From Antitrichia curtipendula (lineage: Eukaryota > Streptophyta > Bryopsida > Hypnales > Leucodontaceae): DNA of 64,000 nt. The stretch lies in the NCBI GenBank assembly GCA_951230915.1, contig OX579638.1, positions 14,650,696-14,714,695 of the forward strand, read 5' to 3'. Under the pieces are notes generated by a model. It was given only the letters and a program-made list of their open reading frames with translations. It was not told the origin of the DNA and did no database searches. Position 1 is the stretch's first letter. Each line of letters begins with the position of its first letter. Positions 24,111 to 35,888 of this stretch are shown here, in pieces. A program made the translations under genes and the position numbers.

Positions 24111-25079
24111 CACTCTCTAAAATGAGACCTCAAAATTTGGACCATAAAGCATCACATAAATTGAGACATTCATTATACAAGATGTGCAAAATAATGCATG
24201 TTGAAGTGTATTGGAATCCTCTTTCATTTGGTCAATAAGATCCAAAAATAAATAAATCATCTTTGCTGACAATTTTCATATCAACATTAATAATAATAAT
24301 GATGATGACAATGACAATGACAATGATGCTCAATTGTAATTAGTGACAAGTAAAAGTATGCATACCTTAATCTTGAAGTGCTCAAACATCCATATTGTGA
24401 ATGATTCGGAACAAAGTGTTGTAAGCCAATGACTTGTTTATGGACCTTCTCATTCACCCAAGACAATTCTTGAATCTTTAAAAGACGACCTTTCTTTATG
24501 ACCAATTTGATGAAATTATCAGTTTGAGGACTTCAAACTTTGAGCTCTATTATCTTGTAATGTGTGAACTCTAAGTTCTTGAAATTTTCCCCACATATTC
24601 CAAATGTTCGTTTTAACTTTTCAGTGTTTGGATTTCAAATTAAAAATTTCCTCACTATTGTACGTTCAAGTTAGATTTGGCTTTTTGGTGCCGAAATAAT
24701 TTAATTTTAGAATTTGAACAATTTGATAACTTATTTTGATTTTCTTGACTTTCAATACTTTGCTCTTCCTACTTTTTTGACACTCCCAATTTGGGATTCA
24801 TTTTTTTGATTCATGTGTAAATGTGTTCCTTTTTCTAAATTTTCTCAAGAATATTTTAAGGATATTCAAAATTGGCACCCATTAAATTTTTTTAGATGTT
24901 CAAAAATTGTTGTACCAAATTTAAAACTAACCCAAACCTAGAGGTCAAAAGAATGACTAATGTATTGCCAATTCACTTAACTTCTTTGCATCGTAAGGTG
25001 GTTTAGGATAAGCTAGACTCTACATTTGCTTTTGAAATTTTGCTTGAATGTACCTAATACGATTTAAAATTGAATGGTG
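24111..25079. other. Intergenic, nothing recognised
   Basis: AT-rich, with a short (GAT/AAT)n-(ATGACA)n microsatellite at about 24286-24330. No gene. Confidence 0.4.
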
Positions 25080-25349
25080 GAAGGACACAAATTCATTAAG
25101 AGTAAAATTTTTATTCTAAGAGGGCTCAAAGTTTCCTAATCACGTTTGGCAAGAATGAAAAAATGTTTTTTTCTCACTTCAAATGTTGTGATCTTTCAAT
25201 CCACGGTGTCCATGGGTTGAAATTTTCCAACACGTTCTCATAGTAGTCTATTACACTTTTGTACGGTTGATGTTAAAAAAAAGTTTTATTTTCAATTTTG
25301 AACAATTTTTGGCAATTTTTCTTTAAAAACGCCCATGGTCCTTCAAAGG
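25080..25349. mobile_element. Right part of a reverse TTAA-type element
   Basis: The segment ends GGTCCTTCAAAGG followed by TTAA at 25350-25353. The interior ('cacttcaaatgttgtgatct') resembles the reverse complement of A1. The left boundary is not identifiable. Confidence 0.45.
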
Positions 25350-25614
25350 TTAACATAAGTGACAAAGGAGTCAAAGTGTAAAACTGGGTGTGGCTTTTCA
25401 TCATTGAAACAAGTCACCACAATTAATTCATCAAGTTTTTTTTTATTCCACTTTTGAGATGAGTATGAGCTCTCCCAACTTGGTACATATTTGACTATCA
25501 TAACTGTCGTGACTAACCCTTTGTTTTGCTTATATTTTTACAAAGATGTAAGGTAAAAATGTGCTGAAATCCAAAAAAGATTCAGATGTTGAAGCCTTGA
25601 AGGGTTACTAAGTA

Positions 25615-26235
25615 GCTCCTAAAATGCCTAAGGCTCCAAATTTTGGTGTCAATAAAGCTTTGAAGTTAAACAAAACCTTACCAAATTATTATTTTGGATA
25701 TTTTTTTTAGACACATTCTTTTTGAAGTCTAGTTTTAGCCTCAAAAATACAATTTAAAATGAAGGATTATAATTTTTCTATTCAAGATTTTGTACATGGG
25801 GGGGCCATTGTGAAACTTGATTTTCTAATATTGAGGACTTTTAAAAATGAGCCTAAAATACACTAGATCTTGGAGAAAAAATCACATTAGAAGTTCTTTT
25901 TAAAGAAATTATAGAGTAGATTTTGAGAAGCCTTAAATTGATTAGGGTTATGCATGTTATGACCTTTAACCTCGTATTTTTTGGGGTGACCTCAATTTTA
26001 GATTTGACATATGAAAAGTGGGTTGAAAGACTTTATAAATCACTTTTGTGGTTTTAACACCCTCGTGATCAAACATTATAATCTTTCAATTCATAAGTGA
26101 TATAGTTGTGTTTTCTTTTTTCTATGTGACGTGTAACATGTCTAGTTTGAATTTGTACGCGGTTATAATTTTTTTTAAATGATAAAACTTAACAAAATGT
26201 AGTGGTTTTTAATTCAATCCAAAGCAAATCCTTAG
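25615..26235. mobile_element. Degenerate copy B3 of the B family
   Basis: The left end 'gctcctaaaatgcctaaggc' and the body ('ttaccaaattattatttt', 'gtagattttgagaagcc') align with B1 and B2. Both TTAA flanks have decayed, so the boundaries are approximate. Confidence 0.6.
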
Positions 26236-26447
26236 GTAGACACACCCATGCCCATCCCTTAAAAAAACTCCTCCGTCATGTACCAATGGTGTACATTTTA
26301 TTTCTAAAATGTACTCAGTTGGTACATGATGATGGAATTAGGTGCAGGGGTGGGAATGGGTGCGTTTACCTCAGGGGCTAGTTTCCCAAAAAAGCAAACG
26401 GAAGAATTTAGTCAATCCACACAGAAAAGGACTCCAAAAGAAGAATA

Positions 26448-27796
26448 AGGTAGTGTGCTCTAAAAGCGCCCATCTTCTTGAAACCGCCCCTATTTTTAGA
26501 TGAAGAATGGAAATGGGGTGATCCTTAACCCCTAAAGGTTTTTGACTATGTTTTCACAAAAAACGCTCCCAAACTGCCATTTCTAGTACAAGTACCAAAT
26601 TTTGGAAAAAAAAACATTTTTGGACACATGTAGCCGTAGGATCTTGTAGTAAACTAGTTTGAGAAGATGTCGAAAAAATTTCAGAAATTTCCACCGTGTA
26701 GATTGCAAGATATTAGCATTTGAAGTGATAAAAAACCTTTTTTTGTCCCTGCGAAAAAACGGGCAGCTGCACTTCACATGGTCACATTTGTATGAAAAAA
26801 TGTCCAAAATGGTGGTAACTCTTTGGATTCATTCTTCAAAGCAAGTTAGCTACATGCTTGAAAAATTTCAAATCATTTGGAATTGTACAACATATAGGAA
26901 AAAAATAGTAAGTAGAAAGAAGTAGAAAATGATTCAAAACACAAAATTGTTAAGGATTTAATTATGGAATTGAAAAATGCCAATCCAAACGATTATAATG
27001 TTTTAATAAACAATCTACACCTTGTGTTTATATTTTTTTCCAAAAATATTGAAAATTGAGTTAAATAAAGGACTTCAAAGTTTATTTTAGAATAGAGATT
27101 CCATAACTACCCACAACTAAAATTCCTCATAACTTTCATCTCATAAATCAAATTGGAATGATTCAAAGCTTTTCTTGTGCACATAAATCTAGAGAACCAA
27201 TTTCAAATTTTTATTTCTCTAGAAAATGATTTTTAAAGAAGTTTTTTTTGCTGCCCGGGCTGCCCGCCGAACAATGAAAACTACATATCATACCATAACT
27301 TTTGAACCATGTGGTCAAAAGTTATGAAAATTGTTGGGCCCTACAGCTACTCCTTGGGCACATTTTGTGTGAAAATTTCAAAGAAAAAAAATAAAAATTC
27401 CATTCATGGTTAGCTGCCCCAAAACGCTATGTTGTCAAAAAACGGTGTTTGGTCCTTTAGGGGTTAAATGGACTAGTTTAGCAATTGAATGCATGGAGGA
27501 AAAATTGTTTTGCTATTGCAAGAGCTAATCATTGTCTTTGATTTCTGCACATCTCTTTACAAGTTGCAAGTGGACAGATTTTGGAAGACCTATGGTTACA
27601 AATAGGTGCCTATGCCCTGAATCTTTGAAAATTCATAAGTAATTCAAAAATGCTTAAAAAAATACAAAACCACTTGTGTTAGGTACCACATCTATTTTTC
27701 TTTCTCTGAAAAATGATCTAAAAATATTTTTGTCCATGAAAGCCTGTGAAAAAGGCGGGCCAGCCCTTAAATGGTCGCTTTAAGAGCGTACTACCT
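26448..27796. mobile_element. TA-flanked MITE (copy C2) interrupted by a TTAA element
   Basis: The ends read TA-AGGTAGTGTGCTCTAAAAGC at the left and GCGTACTACCT-TA at the right. Removing the 935-bp nested element and one TTAA leaves 410 bp. That aligns along its length with the uninterrupted copy at 21265-21676 (412 bp). The TA duplication suggests a Tc1/mariner-like (Stowaway) origin. There is no coding capacity. Confidence 0.85.
26529..27463. mobile_element. TTAA-flanked piggyBac-like MITE A1 (935 bp), nested in C2
   Basis: The termini are CCCCTAAAGG and CCTTTAGGGG, and the element sits between TTAA at 26525-26528 and TTAA at 27464-27467. The interior aligns with the copies at 48398 and 50951 (for example 'accgtaggatcttgtagt', 'gggcagctgcacttca' and 'cataacttttgac'). 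The paralogous MITE at 21265 shows the site without the insertion. No transposase frame is present. Confidence 0.85.
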
Positions 27797-28130
27797 TAGG
27801 GCAAATTGCCAAATCACCGGAGTCCCAACTTCAGGGGCTTGTTTTCGGAAGATACGTAACCGGAATCTCGTGAGTTTTCTGGCAAACGACTCCACGTTGC
27901 AGCAGCAGCACCTCCACTGTAGATTGTATGACTTCCTGTTTTCTTTGTAATATTCGAGGTCAAGGTCCCCGACTCCCCTTCACACAAATCGTCGTGTTGA
28001 TTCTCCAACTCAGTTGGTTGGAACAACAACAACCCTGATCGGTCTCATTTGGTAACTTCAACTTATTAGCTTTGGCTCCGGCACCCCTGTTTTTTGAAGT
28101 CACTCCTCTCGTGCTCAGTCGACGTTTCTG

Positions 28131-28151
28131 AGAAGAGAGAGAGAGAGAGAG
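28131..28151 (+). promoter_or_regulatory. GA-dinucleotide tract in the PMP22 leader or promoter
   Basis: An AG/GA dinucleotide run lies about 110 bp before the PMP22 start codon, in a locally GC-richer stretch (about 27800-28260). Such tracts are common in plant core promoters and 5' leaders. I see no clear TATA box at a fitting distance, and the transcription start is unknown. Confidence 0.4.
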
Positions 28152-28258
28152 TACGAGGTGAAGAGGAGTCAAAGAGAGTTTGTCCGCGTTTGTGGAGGCC
28201 GGGTTTATCTCTGTGTGAATTATCGATCTCTGTGACGAGCAGTTGTTGAATTGTTGGG

Positions 28259-30988
28259 ATGGCGGATGAAGTGAAGGCGTTATGGGGCCAGTATTTGTCC
28301 AACTTGCAGCGGTACCCGTTGCGGACCAAAGTAAGGAAGGATTGATTGATCGCCTATTGAACCCTCGTGCATTTGGGGTTTAGCTTAGCTTGGTCTGTAT
28401 GTGGGGACGTGAAAGTTGATTTGCGAGGGTTTTGTTGAAGATTCGTGTGTGGATTTTATTGCTTTCTTCTTTTGGAAATCCCCCCCTCCCCCTTTCTTTC
28501 TAGGGCTTTAAAAAAATGGTGTGAAGATTATTAGCGAAAGGTGTTTTAGTAGGTAGTGTTGGATTGTCTGGGTTTCTGACAAGGGTTTTGTCATTTCTTG
28601 TGGTTTGCTGAAATTCTGATTTGTTCACAACGGGATCTCCACCCCGGTCATGATTTGTAATTGAGTGTTTGAGGTTTTGTGTTAAACATTGAGACAATTG
28701 GTGCCTCTGTGATCTCATTTACTGAAAAAATGGTGTAAGTTGGATCACTATTGTCAGTCTGTTAACTCCAAGTATTTCAATGGTGTGGGTACCGAATGCT
28801 CCTTTTGCCCCTTCTTCGTTCTTTTGATTTCTAAATTCTCTGACTGTCAACACTGACTCATTGTGATATAGTTGGTTGATTTTTGTCAGCAGTTTTGGAA
28901 GAGGGAGATTGTACTGGTTTGCTGTATGAAATGGGTTGGTTTTCATCTATATATTGAGTTGATTCCCCTGGATGATGTCGGAAGATGGAGATTTTTGTGT
29001 GTGACACGTGGAACACGTCCTCAATGGAATCACAATTCCAACCTTTTCTCTCACAGTAGTGTAGTGGACGGGATGCAGTTGCCTTCTAGGGGTTGAGATG
29101 CCCTAAGGGCAATGCGCAGAACCTTTGATTCATGGCGATTTCATTCTAATAATACTTTTGTGATGCGAAGTAGGCTTCTTGCTTAACGTAGCTAAGAGTT
29201 TATCACTGACGATGAGAGGAACGAATTTTTGGTGCTTGATCGTGGCATTTGTATCCGGCACCCCGATCAGGCTTTCCTTCACTAATCCTTTTCATCAGTG
29301 TGCATATTCGAGGGAGATCACTTTGGGACCAACTTGTGCCAGCATGTACTTGTTGATTTTTTGACGTTTGAAGTTGGGGGTTTACCTTGTGAAGATGTTA
29401 TAACACCATTGGTTGCTGGTGCAGGCCATTACAGCTGGAGTGCTAGCAGGAAGCGCTGATGTGGTTGCTCAGAAGCTGGCTGGGGTTAAGAACTTGCAAT
29501 TCAAGCGTTCTCTACTTCTCATGGTGAGTTCTGGAATGCCTTGCGGCTGTGGATTTCGAATGGGCTAAACCTTCAGAATGCTCATGTGAAATGCAAATTA
29601 GGGTGCCATTTTTTTTTCTCTCGAATTTTTATATTACAAGTTACGGATCTGTTGCATTTACTATGAATCAGTTTTGAGTTGAAATTATGGAGCTTGATGT
29701 ATCTCCTCTCAGGTTTTGGCCACTAATCAGAAATTCTGGTGTGCAGCTATACGGATTCTGTTATTCAGGACCGTTTGGACATTATTTCCACAAGTTTATG
29801 GAAAGACTCTTTCCTGCAGCTCGAGACTCCAAGACAATAGCCAGCAAGGTCAGTGCAGTCTATTATTTTCCTAGATCATGATGATATGCAGCAATCTTTT
29901 TCTGTGGCTGCTTTTTTCATCAGGAGTTGCTGCCCTCTGTTTTGCTTTAATTTATCGACTGCATGATCCTGGTACATGTGACTCTTATTAATTGTGGGGA
30001 TTTGGGGAAATCAGGTGATTGTTGAGCAGTTAACATCTGGACCTTGGAACAATTTCATCTTTATTACTTACCTCGGTATGGTGGTTGAAGGTAACGTTTT
30101 GCTGGTGCCATACCTTCGTCTTTTTATAGTTCTCAGATACTCCATGGTGTGTATTACTTGGTGGGAACCGTCTTACCTCAGCATTCGATCTTTGTGAGTT
30201 GGATGTTGACAAATTATCGGGTTGCTACCTTTCTCAGGGCGACCATGGAGCTCAGTAAAGAGTCAGCTTAAATCAAATTTTCCATCAGTGCAGCTCAATG
30301 CTTGGAGGGTACTAATTTCCATCCAATATCCTTTTCGTATTTGCCCATAGGACGTGTCGCAGAGTGGTTACTGAGAAACTGGAATAATTTCTTCGCTTAT
30401 CCTGATCTATGATGACCAGAAGGCTATTTCTATATGAACGATAATTGACTAGGATTTATGTTGATCAAGGACACAACCTAAAATTTGCTTTCGGTTAGTA
30501 CACTATTGGCTTTCAGCGACGTGCTTGATGGCTAGACACTTTAAATCAGAGTATTATCAATTCATACGACTGATTTGGAACGCTTGTGAAGTTAACTTAT
30601 GACTTTTTTGTGTGTGTGTGTGTGGTGTGGTGTGGTGTGGTGGGTGGGGATGCAGTTCTGGCCTTTGGTTGGGTTGATAAACTACAAGTACCTTCCTGTT
30701 CAGCTGCGAGTGCTGTTCCACAATTTGGCAGCTGTGTGCTGGTAAGAGCCTCTGCCTCCCAACTCTATGAATCATACCTTTCTGAACACAGAACCAGTTC
30801 GTTTTGCTTTCCATTGATCATCTTTCCCGATTACGTCGATTAACCATTTTCATGTCGTGGAATTCGGTACAAGGAGTGCGTACCGGTTTTCATTCGTCTC
30901 ATCGTCTGGTTGGAATTATGACAGGGGAGTGTTCTTGATTCTTCGTGCAAAGGCATCGGTTCCGGTTCCCAAACTTGCCACTGCTTAA
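28259..30988 (+). CDS. PMP22: PMP22/Mpv17-family peroxisomal membrane protein, 7 exons
   Basis: The spliced product is 189 aa, close to the roughly 190 aa of plant PMP22. Exons read from the sequence are 28259-28330, 29425-29523, 29747-29848, 30015-30090, 30238-30308, 30656-30741 and 30925-30988. All introns are GT-AG and the total of 570 nt stays in frame. Residues 14-24 (SNLQRYPLRTK) followed by AITAGVLAGSADVVAQKLAG match the family's N-terminal helix. SGPFGHYFHKFME (exon 3), VIVEQLTSGPWNN (exon 4) and FWPLVGLINYKYLPVQLR (exons 6-7) are the conserved loops and the C-terminal Mpv17/PMP22 signature. The family consists of four-helix integral membrane proteins; plant PMP22 is peroxisomal and a pore-type role is suggested but not proven. 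The start is the first ATG of the conserved frame. A TA-flanked MITE ends about 460 bp upstream. Family and gene structure are certain; the peroxisomal location is inferred from plant homologues. Confidence 0.97.
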
Positions 30989-31690
30989 ACGGAGACCATG
31001 TCAATTCAGCTGCGAATGGACTCTACCAAGACCTTGGAAGGCTTTGGGAATTGGAGCAATGTTGAGCTCACAAGACTCTCAAATGTTGTGAGTGTAGCTT
31101 GCAAAAACTTAGTGCAAATCACAGGTTCATTTGGGACGTTTCGAAATTTGTACTCAAACTTCATGCAGTTGGTTTCAATTGGGTTCCTGCATGAAGTTAG
31201 ATTCAAGGATTTGGGTAGAGTATTGAGAGGTAGTAAGCTAGAAATACTGAACTAAAGGTATGTGAAATTACCTATTTGTTATGCTAACGTTGTATGTCAA
31301 CATTCCGAAGCACAGTTTTTTATATTGTTTGCAACCTGACTAAGGACACTGCCTCTTTTGGGAAGCCTTTCTGGACTCATTTTTTCTTATTCGATCATTT
31401 CTATACTGGAAATTTTGTGTATTACGAGCATTGGCCCCCTAAAGGATGGGCCCATGACCACTGATTTCAAACCTCACTGCCCATCACTCTGTTTTCCGTG
31501 CCATTTTGCAAGAATTAAAAATTTTATGTTTATTTTTCAAAGATGAAGTCACATGTCTGCAAGTCATAAAATTTTCAAATTTTTTTGGGAAATTTTCAAA
31601 TTACTGTAATTTTGTTTATTTTTAAACGAAGAAAATTCATATGAAATCCAGAGTATACGCAAAAGAAATATGAATTTAAAGAGTAAAATA
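30989..31690 (+). other. PMP22 3' flank, probable 3' UTR
   Basis: This stretch follows the PMP22 stop codon. It has an 85-codon open frame at 30998-31255, but no recognisable protein similarity and no splice linkage to the gene. From about 31550 it becomes AT-rich and runs into a reverse-oriented E/K repeat at about 31690. No convincing poly(A) signal was seen. Confidence 0.4.
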
Positions 31691-31704
31691 AGAAAAAAAT
31701 ACTT

Positions 31705-32115
31705 ACAGTAGTAGGTTGCATACGTGGATTGAGCGTGAGTCGGAAAGCGTACATCACCAGGCGGGGAACCAATTCAATTCCATCGGACGTTCATTCTGGT
31801 CCGACGTTCGTTCAGAAATTGGTAGATCTGGGGTTCCAGCGAGCTGTGAGCGCGAGCAGGCACGACGGCGCAGGTACGTAGATTGGGTTTGGAAAGCGTA
31901 GATTTTTGAATATAGAGTCCAACTTGATCATTGTATGATGAAGATCCCATGGTGTTTTCGTAGATGTGGGGGGACTCACGTGACTGGCATTCCTATCCCG
32001 AAACACTGGAAGGGCTGCCCACCAGCTCTTCCCTATCCCTATCCCCATGTGGATGAAGGGAAGGAAGGGGGAGCACACAATGTACGGGGATGAGATAGTC
32101 CCCACCAAATGAATT
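31705..32115 (-). repeat. E copy 8, reverse
   Basis: Reverse-complement E block at the end of K3, with a 98-codon open frame on the minus strand (31812-32108). Confidence 0.6.
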
Positions 32116-32353
32116 CTTCCCTCTAACTCTTGGACATTTCACCCAATTGAATGTAATTACCACCATTGATACTAGTTGGCTTGAACATATCACTAATGCA
32201 AAGAAGGACCTATTTTCGAAAATATAGTTGCATTCATTTATTTTTTTGTTAATAAGTGAGCGCAATTAATTAATTGTGTACATGAGTCCTTGAGTATAAT
32301 TAGTAACTTATTTTGATTGTGAACATGATAAGTGAATATGTGAGCATTATTAA

Positions 32354-32500
32354 CCCTTGAAGAATGATGAGACCAAAAAGTAGTCAATGGATGACTTCTT
32401 TGTTCACTGTAGAAACAAAGAATGTACCTATTGGTTCAATCATCAGAGCATTTTGGTGACTACTAAGCCTTGGTCATAAAGGGATGCGTCCTTTTAAGGT
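32354..32500. mobile_element. Short TTAA-flanked element J4 inside K3
   Basis: TTAA at 32350-32353 precedes CCCTTGAAGAATG, and the right end is followed by TTAA at 32501-32504. It is the reverse-oriented counterpart of J3. Confidence 0.55.
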
Positions 32501-33056
32501 TTAAGTCAATTTCATTGTTTATTGAGCCTTGAACCTATGTTGAATACAAGCACTATCATAACAAACAAAAAACAATGATCATTGGGTAAGTGGAGGTAAC
32601 AATGTGTATTTTATTTAGTGAAAGCAAGTTTACGAATTACCAAGGTTGCATTCTATATCTTTCCTTTTTCTATAGCAAATTGGAAACTCCATCCCTAAAT
32701 ATAGTATGCTAGTAGGGGGTTCTACAATGTTCTAATAAATTTCATCCATAAAAAGATAGGAAAGACCCATGGTAGAGATGCTCTCCTCTTCTGTGGTAAA
32801 CTTCATATGCAAGGGTCTTACAAAGTTGGCAAACATCTAGGAGTTGGCAAGATATCATGTACTCATACAATACAAGGAGCCTTGCCTAGATTTTTCATTT
32901 TGAAATGCTTTGATATTTGTTTGGTGTATGCTATTTTTGGATATTTAAAATTTATATGTTGTTACACAAAACGTGTTCTCTATACTGTAGACAAAAAGAA
33001 AAGGTGTTTTGTTTGCATTCTTCTTCAATCCCAATTTGTTACCTTCTAAAAATTAA

Positions 33057-33876
33057 CCCCTAAAGGACTAGTGTTCAATTCCTTGGAAGATACTACATGG
33101 TTTGGACAAGTTTCTATGATCTCAATTTTTGATATGATTTTTTTAAATTCTTTTTGAAGAAACAAAAATCCATTAGCTTTTGGAGAATCTAGTTTTTATG
33201 TCAATTGATGTCAAGGAGAAAAAATTATGCCATCCTAAGCTCAAAAAGCAATTTGCTGGGCAACACAAGAATTCAATATTGTAGTTGTTTTCTAAGCAAT
33301 TAAAACATCGTCTTTAAAAACAACTTATAGGATTCATATTTTAACTTGATTTTCACATTTTTTCAAAAAAGATCCATGGATTTTAGTTTTTTTGCTATAA
33401 CAATCTCACCATTGGGATTAGAGTATTTCAAATCCGTCTTAGAACTGTTAACAAGTTAGTTTTTCATTTTGTCTTATACCAACTTCTACATAACAAATAT
33501 TATAAGAATGAAAGTCAAGTTTGTTTTTCTAATTTTTTTTGGAAAACTCAACCCAATTCTTCAATGTAAAGTATTATAATTTCAAAATCTATAGTGCAAT
33601 TTTTTCATAAAGTTTAAAAGATTCAAAGTCAAAAAAATCTAGTCTAAAAATACTTGTGCAAAAACTTGTTTTTTTACACTTCAAATGCTTATTTTTTGCA
33701 ATCTATACAATCAAAGTTTCTTAATTTATCCCACACAATCTTTTGCTAGTCTAGTGCAAGGTCCTAAGGTTAAATATGCCCCCTCTCCCCCTAGAATTAA
33801 AAATTTTGCACTTGGCAATAGAAATTGTAATTTTGAGCGCTTTTAGAGGGAAAAAAAATCTTTTATCCTTTATTAG
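33057..33876. mobile_element. TTAA-flanked element A8 (820 bp), reverse orientation
   Basis: TTAA at 33053-33056 precedes CCCCTAAAGGACTAG. The right end, ATCCTTTATTAG, is followed by TTAA at 33877-33880. The interior is the reverse complement of the A4/A5 type. It abuts the reverse copy of composite repeat K. Confidence 0.65.
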
Positions 33877-33880
33877 TTAA

Positions 33881-35053
33881 TGGTTAACTACCAAACAAAC
33901 TCATTGTTCTTGAAACATATTAAAATAGTTGGAACAAATTTGAAACAACAACACTACAACAACATTATGAAGGAACTTCAATGCCCATGTACTCAATCTA
34001 CAAAACCATTGAGAGAGAAGAAAAGAAATGGCATACAACAATAGAAGAAACAACTCTCAATCTTTAAAAATGTTAAATAATAGAACACCACAAACCAATG
34101 TCATGAATACATACAATTTTATGTGCACTTTTAATTTTCATAAATTATAATTAAATATAATTACTATTAAATAATAAGATGTGTTTCTATTGGATCAAAT
34201 TATTAAATAATAAGGGATTCCAATACAATTTACAATGCATTAATTGGACAATATAAGAATAAAATGATTTTTCTAAGTGCTAGTGACAAATGTCCCTCAC
34301 CTTGAAGATTACAAGAATTTTGTAGAAGTTGACTTTGTAAGAGCCTTGGTACAATACGTACCCTTCACAACATGAGTCTTCCTCATGGAAAGCTTAGACA
34401 ATGGACCAACATTGTCCTTCTCTGGCCTTTTTTAGAGGAATTGGAGCAATGTACATTGAGCCTTTTCATTCAACACAATACTCTTCCTTCTATGAAGAGG
34501 CTCCGGATACTAACACCCAAGGTCATCCAAATGACAAGACTTGAGAGATACTAGAGACATTGATAATGCCAAGAGAAACAATAGGAGAGCCCAAGCAATA
34601 GAAGAGCAATGAAAGCAACTTGGAGAAAGAAGCTTGTGAAATGAGGAAATCTAAGAAAAAATGGTGTCTTTATGGGAAGATGTCTTTATGGGTCTTAGGG
34701 GCTCCATCACTAGTGGATCCTATCACCATGGATCTGTAATTTTCTAAAACATGTTCAAACTTTTAATTTTTGACCATTCAATTTGGCCCTATAAGCATTG
34801 ATCTATTAACTAACCAATCAAGTTTTACCTTATAGCCTATGGATTTGAAATGTTCTTATTATTTGATTTTTTTTTTTAAAGTTCTCTCCAATATTTGGTT
34901 ATATTTTTCTTAATGTTTATTTTAATGTTTATTTTAATGTTTATTTAATGTTTTTTTTAATATTTTTTTTAATATTTTTTTGTTATACATGATTGTGTGC
35001 ATGTTATATAAAGTAGGGACACTTTAATGCACCATGTGCCCCAAAGTGCTACT
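33881..35053. other. Intergenic, nothing recognised
   Basis: AT-rich. A T-rich run with repeated 'aatgtttatttt' occurs near 34910-34960. No gene. Confidence 0.4.
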
Positions 35054-35159
35054 TTAATCCCTAAAGGACCAAGGCCATTTTCTGTCAAAAATTAGTCAAA
35101 ACTACCACTTTTGTTGTGTTCATTCAAGAAATAAATTTTTTTTTTTTTTTTTCTGGAAT

Positions 35160-35359
35160 NNNNNNNNNNNNNNNNNNNNNNNNNNNNNNNNNNNNNNNNN
35201 NNNNNNNNNNNNNNNNNNNNNNNNNNNNNNNNNNNNNNNNNNNNNNNNNNNNNNNNNNNNNNNNNNNNNNNNNNNNNNNNNNNNNNNNNNNNNNNNNNNN
35301 NNNNNNNNNNNNNNNNNNNNNNNNNNNNNNNNNNNNNNNNNNNNNNNNNNNNNNNNNNN
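35160..35359. other. Assembly gap (200 N)
   Basis: Exactly 200 unknown bases follow a T17 run. The round length suggests a placeholder gap, so the true size is unknown. Confidence 0.98.
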
Positions 35360-35429
35360 ACATTTGGAGGTGAAATTAGATTTCTAGACCTACTCAAATG
35401 AAAAACTTTACACTACAAAATGATTCAAA

Positions 35430-35888
35430 ACTACACCAAAGATGATATTTAGTGTTGAGTGACATTTAATGTTTTTACCCCCCTACTAGCTACAACACTA
35501 AATCTGAACTTGTCCACAATTAGTGTTAGACTTGAATGTGCCGACTGCAAACTTCAGAGCCTTGTAACTTTTGCAAAAATTCTTCAAATCAGTAAAATGA
35601 GATGTTTTTCGGCATCTACAAAAAAATTGTAGATGCTGAAAAACATCTCATTTTACTGATTTGAAGAATTTTTGCAAAAGTTACAAGGCTCTGAAATTTG
35701 CAGCCGCTTAGCCCTAATCGGTCCGATTCTGTCCGTGAACAGTGATATTCCGTCTGATATGACAACTCTGGTTCACATTTAGTGTTTGAATTGACATTTA
35801 ATGTTACGTACTTTCATAGGGTAATTGGCTTTTAGTGTATGCCTTCGTATTTAGTGTACAAGACACTAAATATCATCTTTTGTGTAGT
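35430..35888. mobile_element. Foldback element with CTACAC termini, nested in A11
   Basis: The left end ACTACACCAAAGATGATATT and the right end's reverse complement ACTACACAAAAGATGATATT form terminal inverted repeats. Inside, 35541-35621 and 35627-35706 are near-perfect reverse complements separated by about 5 nt, giving a hairpin with arms of about 80 bp. No clear target-site duplication was found. Confidence 0.7.

Larger units (their letters stand above)
31690..33056. repeat. Composite repeat K3, reverse orientation
   Basis: Reverse-complement copy of K: the E block (31705-32115), then 'ggacatttcacccaattgaatg', J4 and the segment corresponding to 372-720 of K1 at 32680-33050. It lacks the middle of K. 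Confidence 0.7.

Noticed and set aside
30998..31255. 85-codon frame after PMP22 as a separate small gene
   Set aside because: No similarity, splice signal or conserved motif; more likely 3' UTR.
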